Notes under the pieces: generated by a model | Databases searched by the model: none | The model's input: the letters and a program-made list of their open reading frames with translations, nothing else | What the model was told of the DNA's origin: nothing | Shown: positions 38,255-46,565 of the stretch, one piece after another | Position numbering within the stretch: the first letter of the stretch is position 1 | Layout of the letters: every line of letters begins with the position of its first letter | Source of the DNA: Chitiniphilus purpureus | GTDB taxonomy: Bacteria; Pseudomonadota; Gammaproteobacteria; Burkholderiales; Chitinibacteraceae | Length of the DNA stretch: 64,000 nt | Direction: 5' to 3' | Assembly (NCBI RefSeq): GCF_025642115.1 | Contig: NZ_CP106753.1 | Coordinates: 434,001 to 498,000 of the forward strand | Made by a program: the position numbers and the translations under genes

Positions 38255-38342
38255 TGTGCGAACAGTGTGTTGAAACTGTGCGAAACAATGCACGAAACTG
38301 TGTGAACAACTGGCGGATTTGATGCCTACCCTTGTGTTAACA
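38255..38342 (+). repeat. Iteron-like direct repeats, possible replication origin
   Basis: TGTGCGAACA (38255), TGTGCGAAACA (38277) and TGTGTGAACA (38299) are spaced at exactly 22 bp, two helical turns; the first two also share GAAAC at their ends. A fourth related copy, TGTGTTAACA, is at 38333. Such phased repeats next to a replication-type protein gene are typical of iteron origins or of an autoregulatory site. Confidence 0.55.
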
Positions 38343-38384
38343 GTATGGCAACCATGTGGGGGCACTGTGGCGCATATTGTGTAA

Positions 38385-38784
38385 TCAGTGTGTGAGTTGC
38401 CCATGACGCCTCCGTTGATTACCAAAAACTTGCACGAGCAGACCGCCATCCGCCAGGCCATTCAGCAATTCCGTTGCAGCCAAATGGACTGGAGTTGATG
38501 GGACTTGGCGCAGCCTGTCGATGACAGCATCGAATGAAAGTCTGGCCACATACACGCGGAGCACGAAGCCAGTGTCCATATATTCGATCAACGTGGTCTG
38601 ATCGAGCGCAATGACGCAAAGCCGCATGCATCGTTCTATTAACAAGAGCTGGTTGTTGTACGCATTCAATATTGACCCTGCCCGTCGCCACGCTGCAGGT
38701 TTGCATCCATCCCCAGCCAACCCATTTGTCATCCGCCACGACATCTCGCCAGGCGAATCGGTTTTCCAAGTTTTTGTTGTTCAT
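38385..38784 (-). pseudogene. Hypothetical gene, probably frameshifted
   Basis: ATG 38784 overlaps the stop of the upstream replication-type gene (ATGA), and the first 30 residues (MNNKNLENRFAWRDVVADD) look like real coding sequence. Farther on, that frame turns into Cys/Arg/Trp-rich sequence, while the neighbouring frame looks protein-like (TTLIEYMDTGFVLRVYVARL) and ends at 38385. A single frameshift around 38700 would join them. It could be a recent mutation or a sequencing error. Product not recognised. Confidence 0.5.
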
Positions 38785-39692
38785 GCTGTGCCTCGTGGCA
38801 TTGCCGATGTGTGTGACTTCTTTGCGAGTTCATCACGCATCTGCTGGAGCCTTTCTCTGGCTTGAGCCCTGTCCACCACTGGCCGATCCGTCACGATTGC
38901 TTGAGTGGGCTCGGCTGCGGCTTCCACGGCGCGTTGCCGCCTAATGATTTGGCGAAGGTCCCGTCGCAGCTCTGCCCCAGCCGACAAGCTGAACTTGCCC
39001 TCGCGAGCCCTGCGCAGCAGGGAGGCAAGGAATTGGGGGACAGTCCTCCGGATGCTGTTTTGACGCTTGCATTCAAGGACTTCTGCCAAGACATCCAGGG
39101 ATACGGAGGGGGAGAGACCCGTGCATTGATCCCGCGTCCTTTGGGGGTCGAGTGATAGCTTTTGGCACAACCACAACCAGCACTCCTCGTCCCTCTCGTC
39201 AACGATCAAGGCCGGCGACTCGTCAGTGTCAGGTGGCGTGCCCTTTGGCCCGGTAGTGGTTGTTTTTGATGAATCCAATGTTTCTTTAAACCCAGTGTTT
39301 GTAGCCCCTTGATCGCCCTGAACTGGCCGATTCAGATATGGCTCTTCCACGCGTGGGTTTTCAAGGTGTGGTGCCCAGTCCACAATCGGCTCATCACTGA
39401 CAATCCATTTCGAATGGATGAAGCGCCCGGACGCAGAGCGCTCACGAACGATTCGCATGTAGTTCAGCCGCTCAAGCTGTTGGATCGCACTGCGCATTGC
39501 CGTTTCCCCTTCATTGCGCGCTTTGCAAAGAAATTCGATGCTGATACGAAACCCTGGTGGGAGTGATAGGAGATGAACAATCACCCCAAGAGATTTCGAG
39601 CTAAGTTCGTCATTGCGAATCAAAGCATTCGGGATTTGAGTGAAATTCCCCGTGTGCCGACGCCGAACGATCAGCAACTGAGAGGCGTTCAT
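38781..39692 (-). CDS. Winged-helix replication-type protein
   Basis: About 303 residues from ATG 39692, which has a GGAG site eight bases ahead (a GTG at 39704 is also open). Residues 10-90 (FTQIPNALIRNDELSSKSL and SIEFLCKARNEGETAMRSAI) form a DnaD/RepA-like winged helix-turn-helix common in replication proteins of plasmids and integrative elements; the middle is low-complexity linker, and the end is basic and helical. With iteron-like repeats 440 bases downstream on its own strand, it may initiate replication of the excised element. This is inference from domain type and context. Confidence 0.65.
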   Translation of the reverse strand: MNASQLLIVRRRHTGNFTQIPNALIRNDELSSKSLGVIVHLLSLPPGFRISIEFLCKARNEGETAMRSAIQQLERLNYMRIVRERSASGRFIHSKWIVSDEPIVDWAPHLENPRVEEPYLNRPVQGDQGATNTGFKETLDSSKTTTTGPKGTPPDTDESPALIVDERDEECWLWLCQKLSLDPQRTRDQCTGLSPSVSLDVLAEVLECKRQNSIRRTVPQFLASLLRRAREGKFSLSAGAELRRDLRQIIRRQRAVEAAAEPTQAIVTDRPVVDRAQARERLQQMRDELAKKSHTSAMPRGTA

Positions 39693-39716
39693 GGGCGTCT
39701 CCACTGATCCTCATAA

Positions 39717-39929
39717 TCAGCGGTCCACCCGTGCAGTAGCGGCTTGCAGGGCGATCCAAGCCTCGACCTCCTCGGCCAAAAAACCAATGGCCGCGTTGCG
39801 AGAGCCAGAGTTACCCAATCGAATCGGGCGTGGAAAAGTTGGGTCTGTTCTCGTCCTGCGCCAGATGGTGACGCGGTTCATGCCCAACTGTGTTTCCAGG
39901 TCGCTGTACCGGAGGATGCGGTTTTTCAT
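39717..39929 (-). CDS. AlpA-family DNA-binding regulator
   Basis: A 70-residue protein from ATG 39929 (MKNRILRYSDLETQLGMNR, then VTIWRRTRTDPTFPRPIRLG), the classic AlpA/excisionase helix-turn-helix with F-P-x-P-x-x-L-G. AlpA of cryptic prophage CP4-57 activates its integrase and excision. It lies 25 bases upstream of the replication-type gene on the same strand. Confidence 0.88.
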   Translation of the reverse strand: MKNRILRYSDLETQLGMNRVTIWRRTRTDPTFPRPIRLGNSGSRNAAIGFLAEEVEAWIALQAATARVDR

Positions 39930-39944
39930 TTGCTTGCCCACCAT

Positions 39945-40400
39945 TTCGTGTAATGACAGGCAATTCTTCGTTCTGCGTTGTTGGCGTGTCCAGAGGCCGA
40001 GATTTTGGCCATATTCCGCGATTTACATGCCAAGTTCGTATAACTGATGCCATTGTCTAAAACATGCAACGGCACGTTTTTGACCGTATAGGGAAACGCA
40101 AGCACTGCCGTCCCCGACGAAACGGACAGTTCAACTTCGCATTAGTCGATTGACCTCCGCTCGCGCACGAATACGAAAGCCGCTTCTTCAAAATTGGCCG
40201 GCCAACGACCATTCACTGCCGCATGACAGATATGGAATCAGTTGTTTTGGCTCAGAAGCTAGAAACCTGAATCGCCATCTTTTTAACTGGAAAATGTCTT
40301 TTATCAACAGTTACTTGCGCGTTTCGTGGATCGCGAGGGTGCAAATGACGGTGCGAGCGAAATAAATCATCGCTCGTTGCATTTTCGCAACAATTAATGC
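39945..40400. other. Intergenic region upstream of the alpA-like gene
   Basis: About 450 bases without a supported frame; AT-rich near 40250-40400. It should carry the alpA promoter. I saw no convincing operator or terminator. Confidence 0.5.
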
Positions 40401-41123
40401 CTATTTCTGGCTATCCCGTGCTGCGGAAATCCATTGCGCAATCGCGCTGGGCTCAAACCCATCATGTAGTGCTGCGCGTAGTGCGTGCTCCAGCTCTTGC
40501 CAGCCGACGGGAGAACTGGTGTTGGTTGAAGCGGTCGGCCAACTGCTATTTCCAAGCTGAAACAGCAGACTGTCCAACAGCTCGTCGTCGCCCACGTCAT
40601 TTGCAGCTTGCTCAGCCAGCGTAAGCAATGCTTCACGCGTGGCACTGACCAGCTCCACCGGGACCGCAGCAAGGGGCTCAGCCAGCGCGATCACACGGTG
40701 CGGTTGAATGAAGTCGGCCAAGTCCTGTGCTGCCGCAACACCAGCGGTTAGCTCGACGCGGACAAGTACACCGCCAATTTGCAGGAACCGGGTCTTGGTA
40801 AGGCCTGGCTGACCATCCTGGTAAAGCACAACAGCCTCTGAGCCGACCAGGGCGTTCAGCACCAGTCCCAGGTCATCTAAGGCACCAGAGTCCCGCCATT
40901 GGTGGAGGATGTCTGCGCGCAGGCTGCTCCCCTCAAGCCCTAGGTGATACATCAACGTCGCCACGCGCTTGACAGAAATGACCTGCTCTTTGCCCCTTAG
41001 CCAAACGGACAGGTTTGCGGGACGGATGCCAGTGGCCATCCCCACAGAGCCCAGCGTATCGCCACGCAGGCGTATGAGTGCGGCTGCTATAGCACGCAGT
41101 TGTTCGGCCTGAAGTGTCGGCAT
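40401..41123 (-). CDS. Helix-turn-helix regulator, probable element repressor
   Basis: A 240-residue protein. Residues 8-60 (QLRAIAAALIRLRGD, then GMATGIRPANLSVWLRGKE) read as an XRE-like DNA-binding domain; the rest is an uncharacterised sensory or dimerisation domain without a LexA-type Ser/Lys protease site. It is divergent from the AAA+ ATPase gene, and the 100-base gap between them carries two copies of a GTTATAGTAA-containing site, so it probably controls both genes. Confidence 0.65.
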   Translation of the reverse strand: MPTLQAEQLRAIAAALIRLRGDTLGSVGMATGIRPANLSVWLRGKEQVISVKRVATLMYHLGLEGSSLRADILHQWRDSGALDDLGLVLNALVGSEAVVLYQDGQPGLTKTRFLQIGGVLVRVELTAGVAAAQDLADFIQPHRVIALAEPLAAVPVELVSATREALLTLAEQAANDVGDDELLDSLLFQLGNSSWPTASTNTSSPVGWQELEHALRAALHDGFEPSAIAQWISAARDSQK

Positions 41124-41132
41124 ATGGCACCT

Positions 41133-41225
41133 ACATTGTTCTAACAGTAAATTACTATAACAGGGCGACCATCACCCAGCCAAGGCTTGGCATGTTGCGT
41201 TTACATTGTTATAGTAAATTATAGT
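41133..41225. promoter_or_regulatory. Paired operator-like repeats between divergent genes
   Basis: TACATTGTT occurs at 41133-41141 and 41203-41211. The 17-base sites at 41146-41162 (read on the minus strand as GTTATAGTAATTTACTG) and 41209-41225 (GTTATAGTAAATTATAG) match at 14 positions in opposite orientations. Each is next to the start of one divergent gene, as expected for repressor sites. Confidence 0.6.
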
Positions 41226-41240
41226 TAGATGGAGAATGCC

Positions 41241-42821
41241 ATGCACAGCCTGCGACGAAAGTACCGCCCTATGCGACGCCGAGAGTACCAAGAGGCAGTT
41301 GGAGAGCTGAAGCGACTTCACCCTTGGCTGGAGAAACAGGTGTTTCAGCCCGCCCCAGGTCATCTCGCCGTTGTCGCCGAGTTGATCGATCAATGCGAGC
41401 GGTTGATGCATCGCAGTGACTATCAGCGTCGTCCGCTGTTCTGTGTCACTGCTACCCGGGAGAAGCTAGCTGTTCGAGTCGAGGTCTCCGATGCCAGCAT
41501 CCAGCGCGAGCGCGCCTTGCTCGACGTGGTGGAACAGGCTCGGCACGCCGCCCAGCAGTGCTGCCCTGTGTGCGGCGCTCCGGTTTTTGGTGGCGATGCC
41601 AATGCCCCCCAAGGCGCTCGGTGCGCCGCGCACGAGCAAGTGGTCGGACTGTTCGCAGAGGATATCAAGCGTTTCAAGAGGGCTGCGAAGGCCTTGGAGT
41701 CGGCGGATGCAGAGCGCGCGAGCAGCACTGCCGATAGCGATGCATCCACACGCACCGAAGCCGCCAAGAAAGACCTGCCCGACAGCCCCATTCCCGCACG
41801 CGACAGCAGCGGCACTTCGACTGACGACAAGCACGCGCCGTTGATCAGCTTTCTGGACGCTTCCGGCCTCAAGCAATTTGTTGACCGCCATCGCGCGAAG
41901 GCAGACGAAAAGTTCAAGCGTGCCCAGCAGATCGCGGAGCGCATCCGGGCGGCCGGCCATGAGCGGCGCACGCTCGGCATGCTGCCCGACGAGTGGGACG
42001 TTCTGATCGAAGAGTTCACCCAAGCTTTCCCGAACTTCAGCGAGCTGGCCGAGCTGCTGCACGACCACTTTGCCCTCAATGCGATGGGCGATGGCCGTGT
42101 TGCCTGGTCGCCGCTACTGCTTGTCGGGCCTGCGGGCATCGGCAAAACAGAAGCGGCCCGCTGGCTGGCGGAAAGGCTAGCCTTGCCCTTCCGTGTGTTC
42201 GACATGGCCAGCGCCCAATCCGGTTCGCCACTGGCTGGCTCAGAGGCCTTCTGGAGCAATTCCGAGCCGGGCCTCCTGTTCGAGCTGCTTGCCTACCAGC
42301 CAAAGGCCAACCCAGTCGTGGTCTTGGATGAACTGGACAAGACTGAGCAGGTGCGCCAGTACGACCCATTGGCGGCGCTGTACACCCTCCTTGAGCCCCG
42401 CAGCGCACGGTCCTTCACTGACCTCTCTATCCGTGATTTCGCCATCGATGCCAGCCACGTGAACTGGATTGCGACGGCAAACAGTGTGGAGGGCATCCCG
42501 AGCGCATTGCTGTCGCGGCTCACGGTGCTGCATGTCCATGCGCCTACACCTGATCAGGTCGCATGCATCGCTCAGAACATCTACGGACGGATGCGGGCAG
42601 AAGCCAGCTGGGGCTCTGCCTTCGTGCCCCGTCTCGACGCGGCAGTTTTGGCGAAGTTGAAGCATCTGCCGCCGCGAACTCTGGGCCTGGCATTGCGACG
42701 GGCGCTCGGACATGCCGCTCGGGATCAGCGTGATCACATCGAGCCCACCGACCTAAAGCTGCTTCCAGATGGCAGCAAGCCCGGTATCGGTTTCACCGCT
42801 GGAATGACTGTCCATCGGTAG
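41241..42821 (+). CDS. AAA+ ATPase with N-terminal zinc-finger-like segment
   Basis: A 526-residue protein from ATG 41241, with GGAG ahead of it (ATG 41229 is also in frame). An early CCPVCGAPVF with a later Cys may bind zinc. The AAA+ module begins near residue 290 with Walker A GPAGIGKTEAARWLA, Walker B VVLDELDK and a sensor region WIATANSVEGIPSALLSRL; the layout resembles the ATPase part of Lon-like proteins, but no protease domain follows. Its partners may be the membrane protein and lipoprotein genes that follow on the other strand. Role in the element unknown. Confidence 0.7.
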   Translation: MHSLRRKYRPMRRREYQEAVGELKRLHPWLEKQVFQPAPGHLAVVAELIDQCERLMHRSDYQRRPLFCVTATREKLAVRVEVSDASIQRERALLDVVEQARHAAQQCCPVCGAPVFGGDANAPQGARCAAHEQVVGLFAEDIKRFKRAAKALESADAERASSTADSDASTRTEAAKKDLPDSPIPARDSSGTSTDDKHAPLISFLDASGLKQFVDRHRAKADEKFKRAQQIAERIRAAGHERRTLGMLPDEWDVLIEEFTQAFPNFSELAELLHDHFALNAMGDGRVAWSPLLLVGPAGIGKTEAARWLAERLALPFRVFDMASAQSGSPLAGSEAFWSNSEPGLLFELLAYQPKANPVVVLDELDKTEQVRQYDPLAALYTLLEPRSARSFTDLSIRDFAIDASHVNWIATANSVEGIPSALLSRLTVLHVHAPTPDQVACIAQNIYGRMRAEASWGSAFVPRLDAAVLAKLKHLPPRTLGLALRRALGHAARDQRDHIEPTDLKLLPDGSKPGIGFTAGMTVHR

Positions 42822-42830
42822 CCCATGCAT

Positions 42831-42863
42831 CCGTTATCGTAATTACGGTAACTACGATAACGG
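42831..42863. terminator. Inverted repeat between convergent genes
   Basis: CCGTTATCGTA (42831-42841) and TACGATAACGG (42853-42863) are perfect 11-bp arms around an 11-base spacer, sitting ten bases after the AAA+ gene stop and just before the convergent gene end at 42875. Position suggests a bidirectional terminator, though neither side has a strong T-run; a protein-binding site is possible. Confidence 0.5.
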
Positions 42864-42874
42864 GAGTGTACCGA

Positions 42875-43342
42875 TCATGTTCTGAGATGTGCCTGCCCGC
42901 ACGTATGGCAAAACCACGTACTCTGCCACTGGCGCTTCGCGGTACTGTAGACCTTGGCCTGGGCACGCCAGCCCTTCATCAGCAGCCATCCCAACGCGAT
43001 AACTCCCAAGCCGACTGCGGCTTGCTTCCAGTTGTAGCGCAGGCCCGCCATGCCTACGTACACGCACTCACGTGCCAACAATGGGCAAACCGTCATCGAA
43101 ATGTAGATGATGATGCCGCCAATCCCATAGGCTCCAATGAACGGTAGCGGTGACGGCGGTGCGGGCGGGGCGCAATGCTGAGCCAGCGCAGTGGACTGGG
43201 AGCCCTGGCTGCTGCCTTGAACGAACTGCCCATCTGAGGTGACAGCCGTGTGCGTTGCGTGGAACTGCTGCGTGCCGCCCGCATGCACAACGGCCATTGC
43301 CTGGATGTGCGTGCTGCCGCAGCTCGGACATTGCATTGCCAT
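42875..43342 (-). CDS. Zinc-ribbon membrane protein of unknown function
   Basis: A 155-residue protein with a CxxC pair at the N-terminus (MQCPSCGSTHIQ) and another at the C-terminus (WFCHTCGQAH), together a possible split zinc ribbon, and two hydrophobic segments between them (FIGAYGIGGIIIYISMTV and AVGLGVIALGWLLMKGW). Both tails should then be on the same, probably cytoplasmic, side. It is two bases downstream of the lipoprotein gene. Function not recognised. Confidence 0.65.
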   Translation of the reverse strand: MAMQCPSCGSTHIQAMAVVHAGGTQQFHATHTAVTSDGQFVQGSSQGSQSTALAQHCAPPAPPSPLPFIGAYGIGGIIIYISMTVCPLLARECVYVGMAGLRYNWKQAAVGLGVIALGWLLMKGWRAQAKVYSTAKRQWQSTWFCHTCGQAHLRT

Positions 43343-43344
43343 GG

Positions 43345-44457
43345 TCAGTCCTCCGAACCTTCGGTGTTGACGGTACAGGTCAGCGTGGCTTCGCCGCCCT
43401 CCATGCCCGCCGACAACACGCCGATCTTGGTCAAACGACCATAGGTCTTGCCGTCCTTACCCAGCTTCAGCGAGGCTGATTTCGCAAGCTGCTGGACCGT
43501 GAGGCCGGGCAAGTAGCTGCGGTAGGTTTGCTCACCACCATCACGTGACACCGCTACCTTGCGGACGCTGAATCCATTGACCTTGACGGGCTCGGCGAGC
43601 ATGACCGGCGTGACGCCTTGATCTGGATTCCATCCCGCCTGCTTGAGCATTGACTCAGCTAATTCAAATCGTGGACCGATGGCCGCGCAGCCCAACGCCT
43701 GTTCGAGCTGCGCCTTGGTCTTGGTGTCCACGGGCTGCGACGCTCCGTTGCTGGAGACCGAAGGCATGCTTGGCTTGATGGTCCTATTGGCGTCATACCC
43801 CACCAACCAAAGATTGGTCGGTGCGCCCGGCTGCCAGCCGGTGTCGAGCACCAGTTGCTGGATAAACCCCTGGAAGGCGAGCTGCTGCCGCTCGCTAATC
43901 GGCTGCCGGTCGGGGATGGCCAGCATGGGCGGCTTGGGGCCAACGGTGCGGACATTGCCGCTGTGCTCGACCGCCATCTGCTGCATGAAGAGGTGCAGGT
44001 TTGCGGCGTTGTTGACCGCGTACCCCACCGACTGTCCCCAGCACACAGAGAAGGCGGGCACAGCTTCGGACTTGGTCTTGCTCCTCCAAATGGTGGCGGT
44101 GCCGATCCAGCAGTCACTGCGGGACCAGTCCGTGACCGTGACTGCCACGCGGGGGAAGTGGGTCTTGGGCGTTCCGTCGTAGGAGTGCTTGCTGAAGACG
44201 CCTGCCAGGGCTGTTGCACGGATGCCAGGAGCGCCGGGCGGCGCGCTTTGGTCTGGCTTTGCTTGATTGGCAACGACGGCTGGGTGAGTCTCGGTAGTAG
44301 GAGGCGGTGCCACGTTACCTTGGCTGACCTTCGACACGCCACCCAAGGAGAGGTGAACCTTGGTCGAGCCGTCAACCTGCGGCTGTGTCGTGACACAGCC
44401 GGTCACGGTCATCACAACGGCCAGCCCGGCCAGCATCCGAATGCAGAGTCCACTCAT
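43345..44457 (-). CDS. Predicted lipoprotein of unknown function
   Basis: A 370-residue protein with a lipoprotein signal peptide: hydrophobic MLAGLAVVMTVTGC with the lipobox V-T-G-C at about residue 21. No known domain was recognised in the mature part. It is coupled to the zinc-ribbon membrane protein gene and divergent from the XRE regulator, with which it shares a 23-bp palindrome. It might form a surface or envelope function of the element, for example exclusion or defence, but nothing in the sequence decides this. Confidence 0.65.
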   Translation of the reverse strand: MSGLCIRMLAGLAVVMTVTGCVTTQPQVDGSTKVHLSLGGVSKVSQGNVAPPPTTETHPAVVANQAKPDQSAPPGAPGIRATALAGVFSKHSYDGTPKTHFPRVAVTVTDWSRSDCWIGTATIWRSKTKSEAVPAFSVCWGQSVGYAVNNAANLHLFMQQMAVEHSGNVRTVGPKPPMLAIPDRQPISERQQLAFQGFIQQLVLDTGWQPGAPTNLWLVGYDANRTIKPSMPSVSSNGASQPVDTKTKAQLEQALGCAAIGPRFELAESMLKQAGWNPDQGVTPVMLAEPVKVNGFSVRKVAVSRDGGEQTYRSYLPGLTVQQLAKSASLKLGKDGKTYGRLTKIGVLSAGMEGGEATLTCTVNTEGSED

Positions 44458-44500
44458 CCATCAGCTCCCTTTGATCCCAAGTTGAGCTGATTATGAAGAC

Positions 44501-44523
44501 TATATTCGACATTGTCGAATATA
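44501..44523. promoter_or_regulatory. 23-bp perfect palindrome overlapping a -10 box
   Basis: TATATTCGACA, a central T, and TGTCGAATATA are perfectly complementary arms. A TATAAT at 44520-44525 overlaps the right arm and points toward the XRE gene (start 44566). The divergent lipoprotein gene starts 44 bases away on the other side. This is the expected operator of the small XRE regulator. Confidence 0.75.
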
Positions 44524-44565
44524 ATCCGTGGATTAAAGGTCTCATGACGCCCATGCTCGGCGTTG

Positions 44566-44796
44566 ATGGGACGAAACTACGAGCAAATGCGTCAGGACTT
44601 GGCGCGCAACACGAAAGACTTCCGGGGCAAGCGTGGCTTGTCGCAGGAGGCGCTCGCCCTGAGCGCGGATGTGGATCGCACTTACGTGAGTCAGATCGAG
44701 CGCGCTGTGGGCAACCCGTCCCTGCTGGTCCTGTGCAAACTGGGCGCGATCCTGGAGACCGACGTGCTCGATCTCTTGGCGGAGCAGACCAAGTGA
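44566..44796 (+). CDS. Small XRE-family transcriptional regulator
   Basis: A 76-residue single-domain helix-turn-helix protein: RGLSQEALALSADVDRTY, then VSQIERAVGNPSLLVLCK, closely like controller proteins and small phage or plasmid repressors. TTG 44563 is an alternative start. It lies 40 bases downstream of the palindrome and 110 bases from the right attachment site; it probably autoregulates and controls the divergent lipoprotein operon. The overlapping 44493-44927 frame is judged a shadow. Confidence 0.85.
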   Translation: MGRNYEQMRQDLARNTKDFRGKRGLSQEALALSADVDRTYVSQIERAVGNPSLLVLCKLGAILETDVLDLLAEQTK

Positions 44797-44908
44797 ACAC
44801 GGGTGAGGCCACCCACTTGGGGATGCCCGAAAAAAATGTATACGGAGGTGACTACAGAATGAGCCGAACTGCACTGAGTCCCAGCAGAAATGGCACTTCT
44901 GAGGCCAT

Positions 44909-44934
44909 CTTCCGCTTTAACGTCTGAGGCAATC
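44909..44934 (+). repeat. Candidate attR, displaced ychF 3' end
   Basis: It matches 5193-5218 at 21 of 26 positions with the shared core AACGTCTGA (44919-44927). In frame it encodes I-F-R-F-N-V-stop, a typical YchF C-terminus, although no ychF body precedes it. This is what is expected if the original host 3' end was pushed away when the element inserted. Sequence to the right regains chromosomal GC and gene style. Confidence 0.65.
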
Positions 44935-45145
44935 CCGGTTTCACCGGCAACAGCCTGCAGTCAGGGCGCTGGTTGTCACCCATGACAAGGCATGCCTGCC
45001 CAGTGCCATGGGCGACAAGGACCGTCTCGCAGGTTTGACGGGCTGCGGCCGAGCCGCGCTGGCCGGCATCAGGGCATGCGCTGCGCTGGCGCGATATTGC
45101 CGTGGTGCCGGGGGCGGACCGGCCGCGTTCAGCCGTGCCGCGGCT

Positions 45146-45493
45146 TCATTGTATTTCGCGTAGAAACCGCTCCAGCACCTGACGGCTTTGCATCAGCCGC
45201 TCGGTCTTCTGATCGACCTGGGAAATCTGCTCGATCAGCGTGGCACGCAGCTCATCGCATGGTTCCAGGAGATGACCTTCGCCGCGGATGCAGGGCAGAA
45301 ACTGCTTGATCGTGGCCAGCGTCATGCCGGCGGCGCCCAGCAGCTTGATCCTCTCGACCGTCTGCACCTCGAGCAGCCCATATTCCCTGAACCCATTCGG
45401 GGTGCGGTGCGGTTGCAGCAGTCCTTCCGCTTCGTAGTAACGAAGCATGCGGATACTCACATCGCAGCGTCTGGACAGTTCGCCGATCTTCAT
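45146..45493 (-). CDS. MerR-family transcriptional regulator
   Basis: A 115-residue regulator: MKIGELSRRCDVSIRMLRYY is the MerR winged helix, followed by the EAEGLLQPHRTPNGFREY wing and a short coiled coil. No metal-binding cysteine pattern is clear in the C-terminus (only two Cys), so an organic or redox signal is more likely. It is divergent from the class IV aminotransferase, and the promoter between them has the long spacer typical of MerR control. Confidence 0.9.
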   Translation of the reverse strand: MKIGELSRRCDVSIRMLRYYEAEGLLQPHRTPNGFREYGLLEVQTVERIKLLGAAGMTLATIKQFLPCIRGEGHLLEPCDELRATLIEQISQVDQKTERLMQSRQVLERFLREIQ

Positions 45494-45500
45494 AGTGGGC

Positions 45501-45532
45501 TTGACTCTAACAGTGCTGTCAGATTCTACACT
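45501..45532 (+). promoter_or_regulatory. MerR-type promoter with 20-bp spacer
   Basis: TTGACT (45501-45506) and TACACT (45527-45532) are separated by 20 bases instead of 17. The spacer contains the dyad CTAACAGTGCTGTCAG. Overlong spacers with a dyad are the hallmark of MerR-activated promoters; this one should drive the aminotransferase gene. Confidence 0.7.
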
Positions 45533-45567
45533 GCGTGCTCCCGATCGACAGCCGAGGAGCCGCCATC

Positions 45568-46407
45568 ATGTCACCCCATCCCGCAACGTACCCGATCCTG
45601 CTCAATGGCGGGCCTGTAGGCACGGCCGACCTAGCGCCGCTTGCATTCTCTGGATTCGCGCATTTCACTGCAATGCAGGTCCGTCAGCGCAGGGTGAAGG
45701 GACTGGACCTGCATCTGACGCGCCTGAGCAACGCCTCGATCGAACTGTTCGGTCGGGCTCCTTCTGACGAGACGGTGATGCGCAGTCTCTGGCGCGCGAT
45801 CGAAGATGGGCCGCCCAACCAGTCGCTTACCGTGACGGCCTTCCCGCCCGAGGGTGAGTTCACGGTGGGAAGCAGGGAGGTCGAGCCTGGCCTGCTGGTT
45901 CGTACCGGCCCGCCGTCCAATGGTCCCAAGGGCCCGCTGCGGCTGGGCGTCGTCGAGCATGAGCGGCACTATCCGACGATCAAGCACGTGGGCGAAGGCG
46001 CAAAGACCTATTACCTGCGCAAGGCCGTGGAGCAGGGTTTCGATGATGCTGCGTTCGTTGACCGGCAAGGCCGGTTGAGTGAGGCGACCATCTGGAATCT
46101 TGCCTTTTGGGATGGCCACGCCGTCGTCTGGCCACGTGCGCAGATGCTGCCCGGAACCATGATGCGCATGATCCAGCGCCAGTTGGATGGGCTCGGTATC
46201 GCGCAGCGGCATGAGGATGTCGGTGTTGCCGATGTGGCAGGGTTCGAGGGCGCGGTCGTCATGAACTCATGGACGCCCGGAGTCGCGGTCACGGCGATCG
46301 GCCCGGCCGGCATTCCGCAGGCTCCGGCTTTTATGGACTTGCTGCACGCCGCTTTCGAGGCTGAACCGGCATGGGGGGCGGCGGACGCGAGACGCGCCGT
46401 CCGCTGA
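45568..46407 (+). CDS. Class IV PLP-dependent aminotransferase-like protein
   Basis: A 279-residue fold-type IV protein (branched-chain aminotransferase/aminodeoxychorismate lyase group). GPLRLGVVEHERHYPTIKHVG contains the PLP lysine region, then FVDRQGRLSEATIWNLAFWDG, the conserved glutamate/asparagine segment of the family. The start ATG 45568 (MSPHPATYP) is preferred over the frame at 45535, which overlaps the -10 area. Substrate unknown. Confidence 0.85.
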   Translation: MSPHPATYPILLNGGPVGTADLAPLAFSGFAHFTAMQVRQRRVKGLDLHLTRLSNASIELFGRAPSDETVMRSLWRAIEDGPPNQSLTVTAFPPEGEFTVGSREVEPGLLVRTGPPSNGPKGPLRLGVVEHERHYPTIKHVGEGAKTYYLRKAVEQGFDDAAFVDRQGRLSEATIWNLAFWDGHAVVWPRAQMLPGTMMRMIQRQLDGLGIAQRHEDVGVADVAGFEGAVVMNSWTPGVAVTAIGPAGIPQAPAFMDLLHAAFEAEPAWGAADARRAVR

Positions 46408-46565
46408 CCCCGTTGCCGGCGGCCTATGCATGCCGCGGCAGGGCTCCGCTGCGCGCGGGGTTCCTGCCATGCGCGGGCCGTCGGGTCGCAATGCCCGTCG
46501 CCGCCGGGTCGACCCTGGGGCGGCCGGATGCGTCGGGCCCCCGCGCCGTACGACCGGCATCGGGT

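Noticed and set aside
38250..38345. CRISPR array
   Set aside because: The 22-bp-period repeats are short, imperfect and without unique spacers; they fit iterons better. No cas genes are present.
44493..44927. 144-residue frame overlapping the XRE gene and ending in FRFNV
   Set aside because: It starts inside the palindrome and overlaps a clear XRE gene in another frame; only its last codons matter, as the displaced ychF tail.
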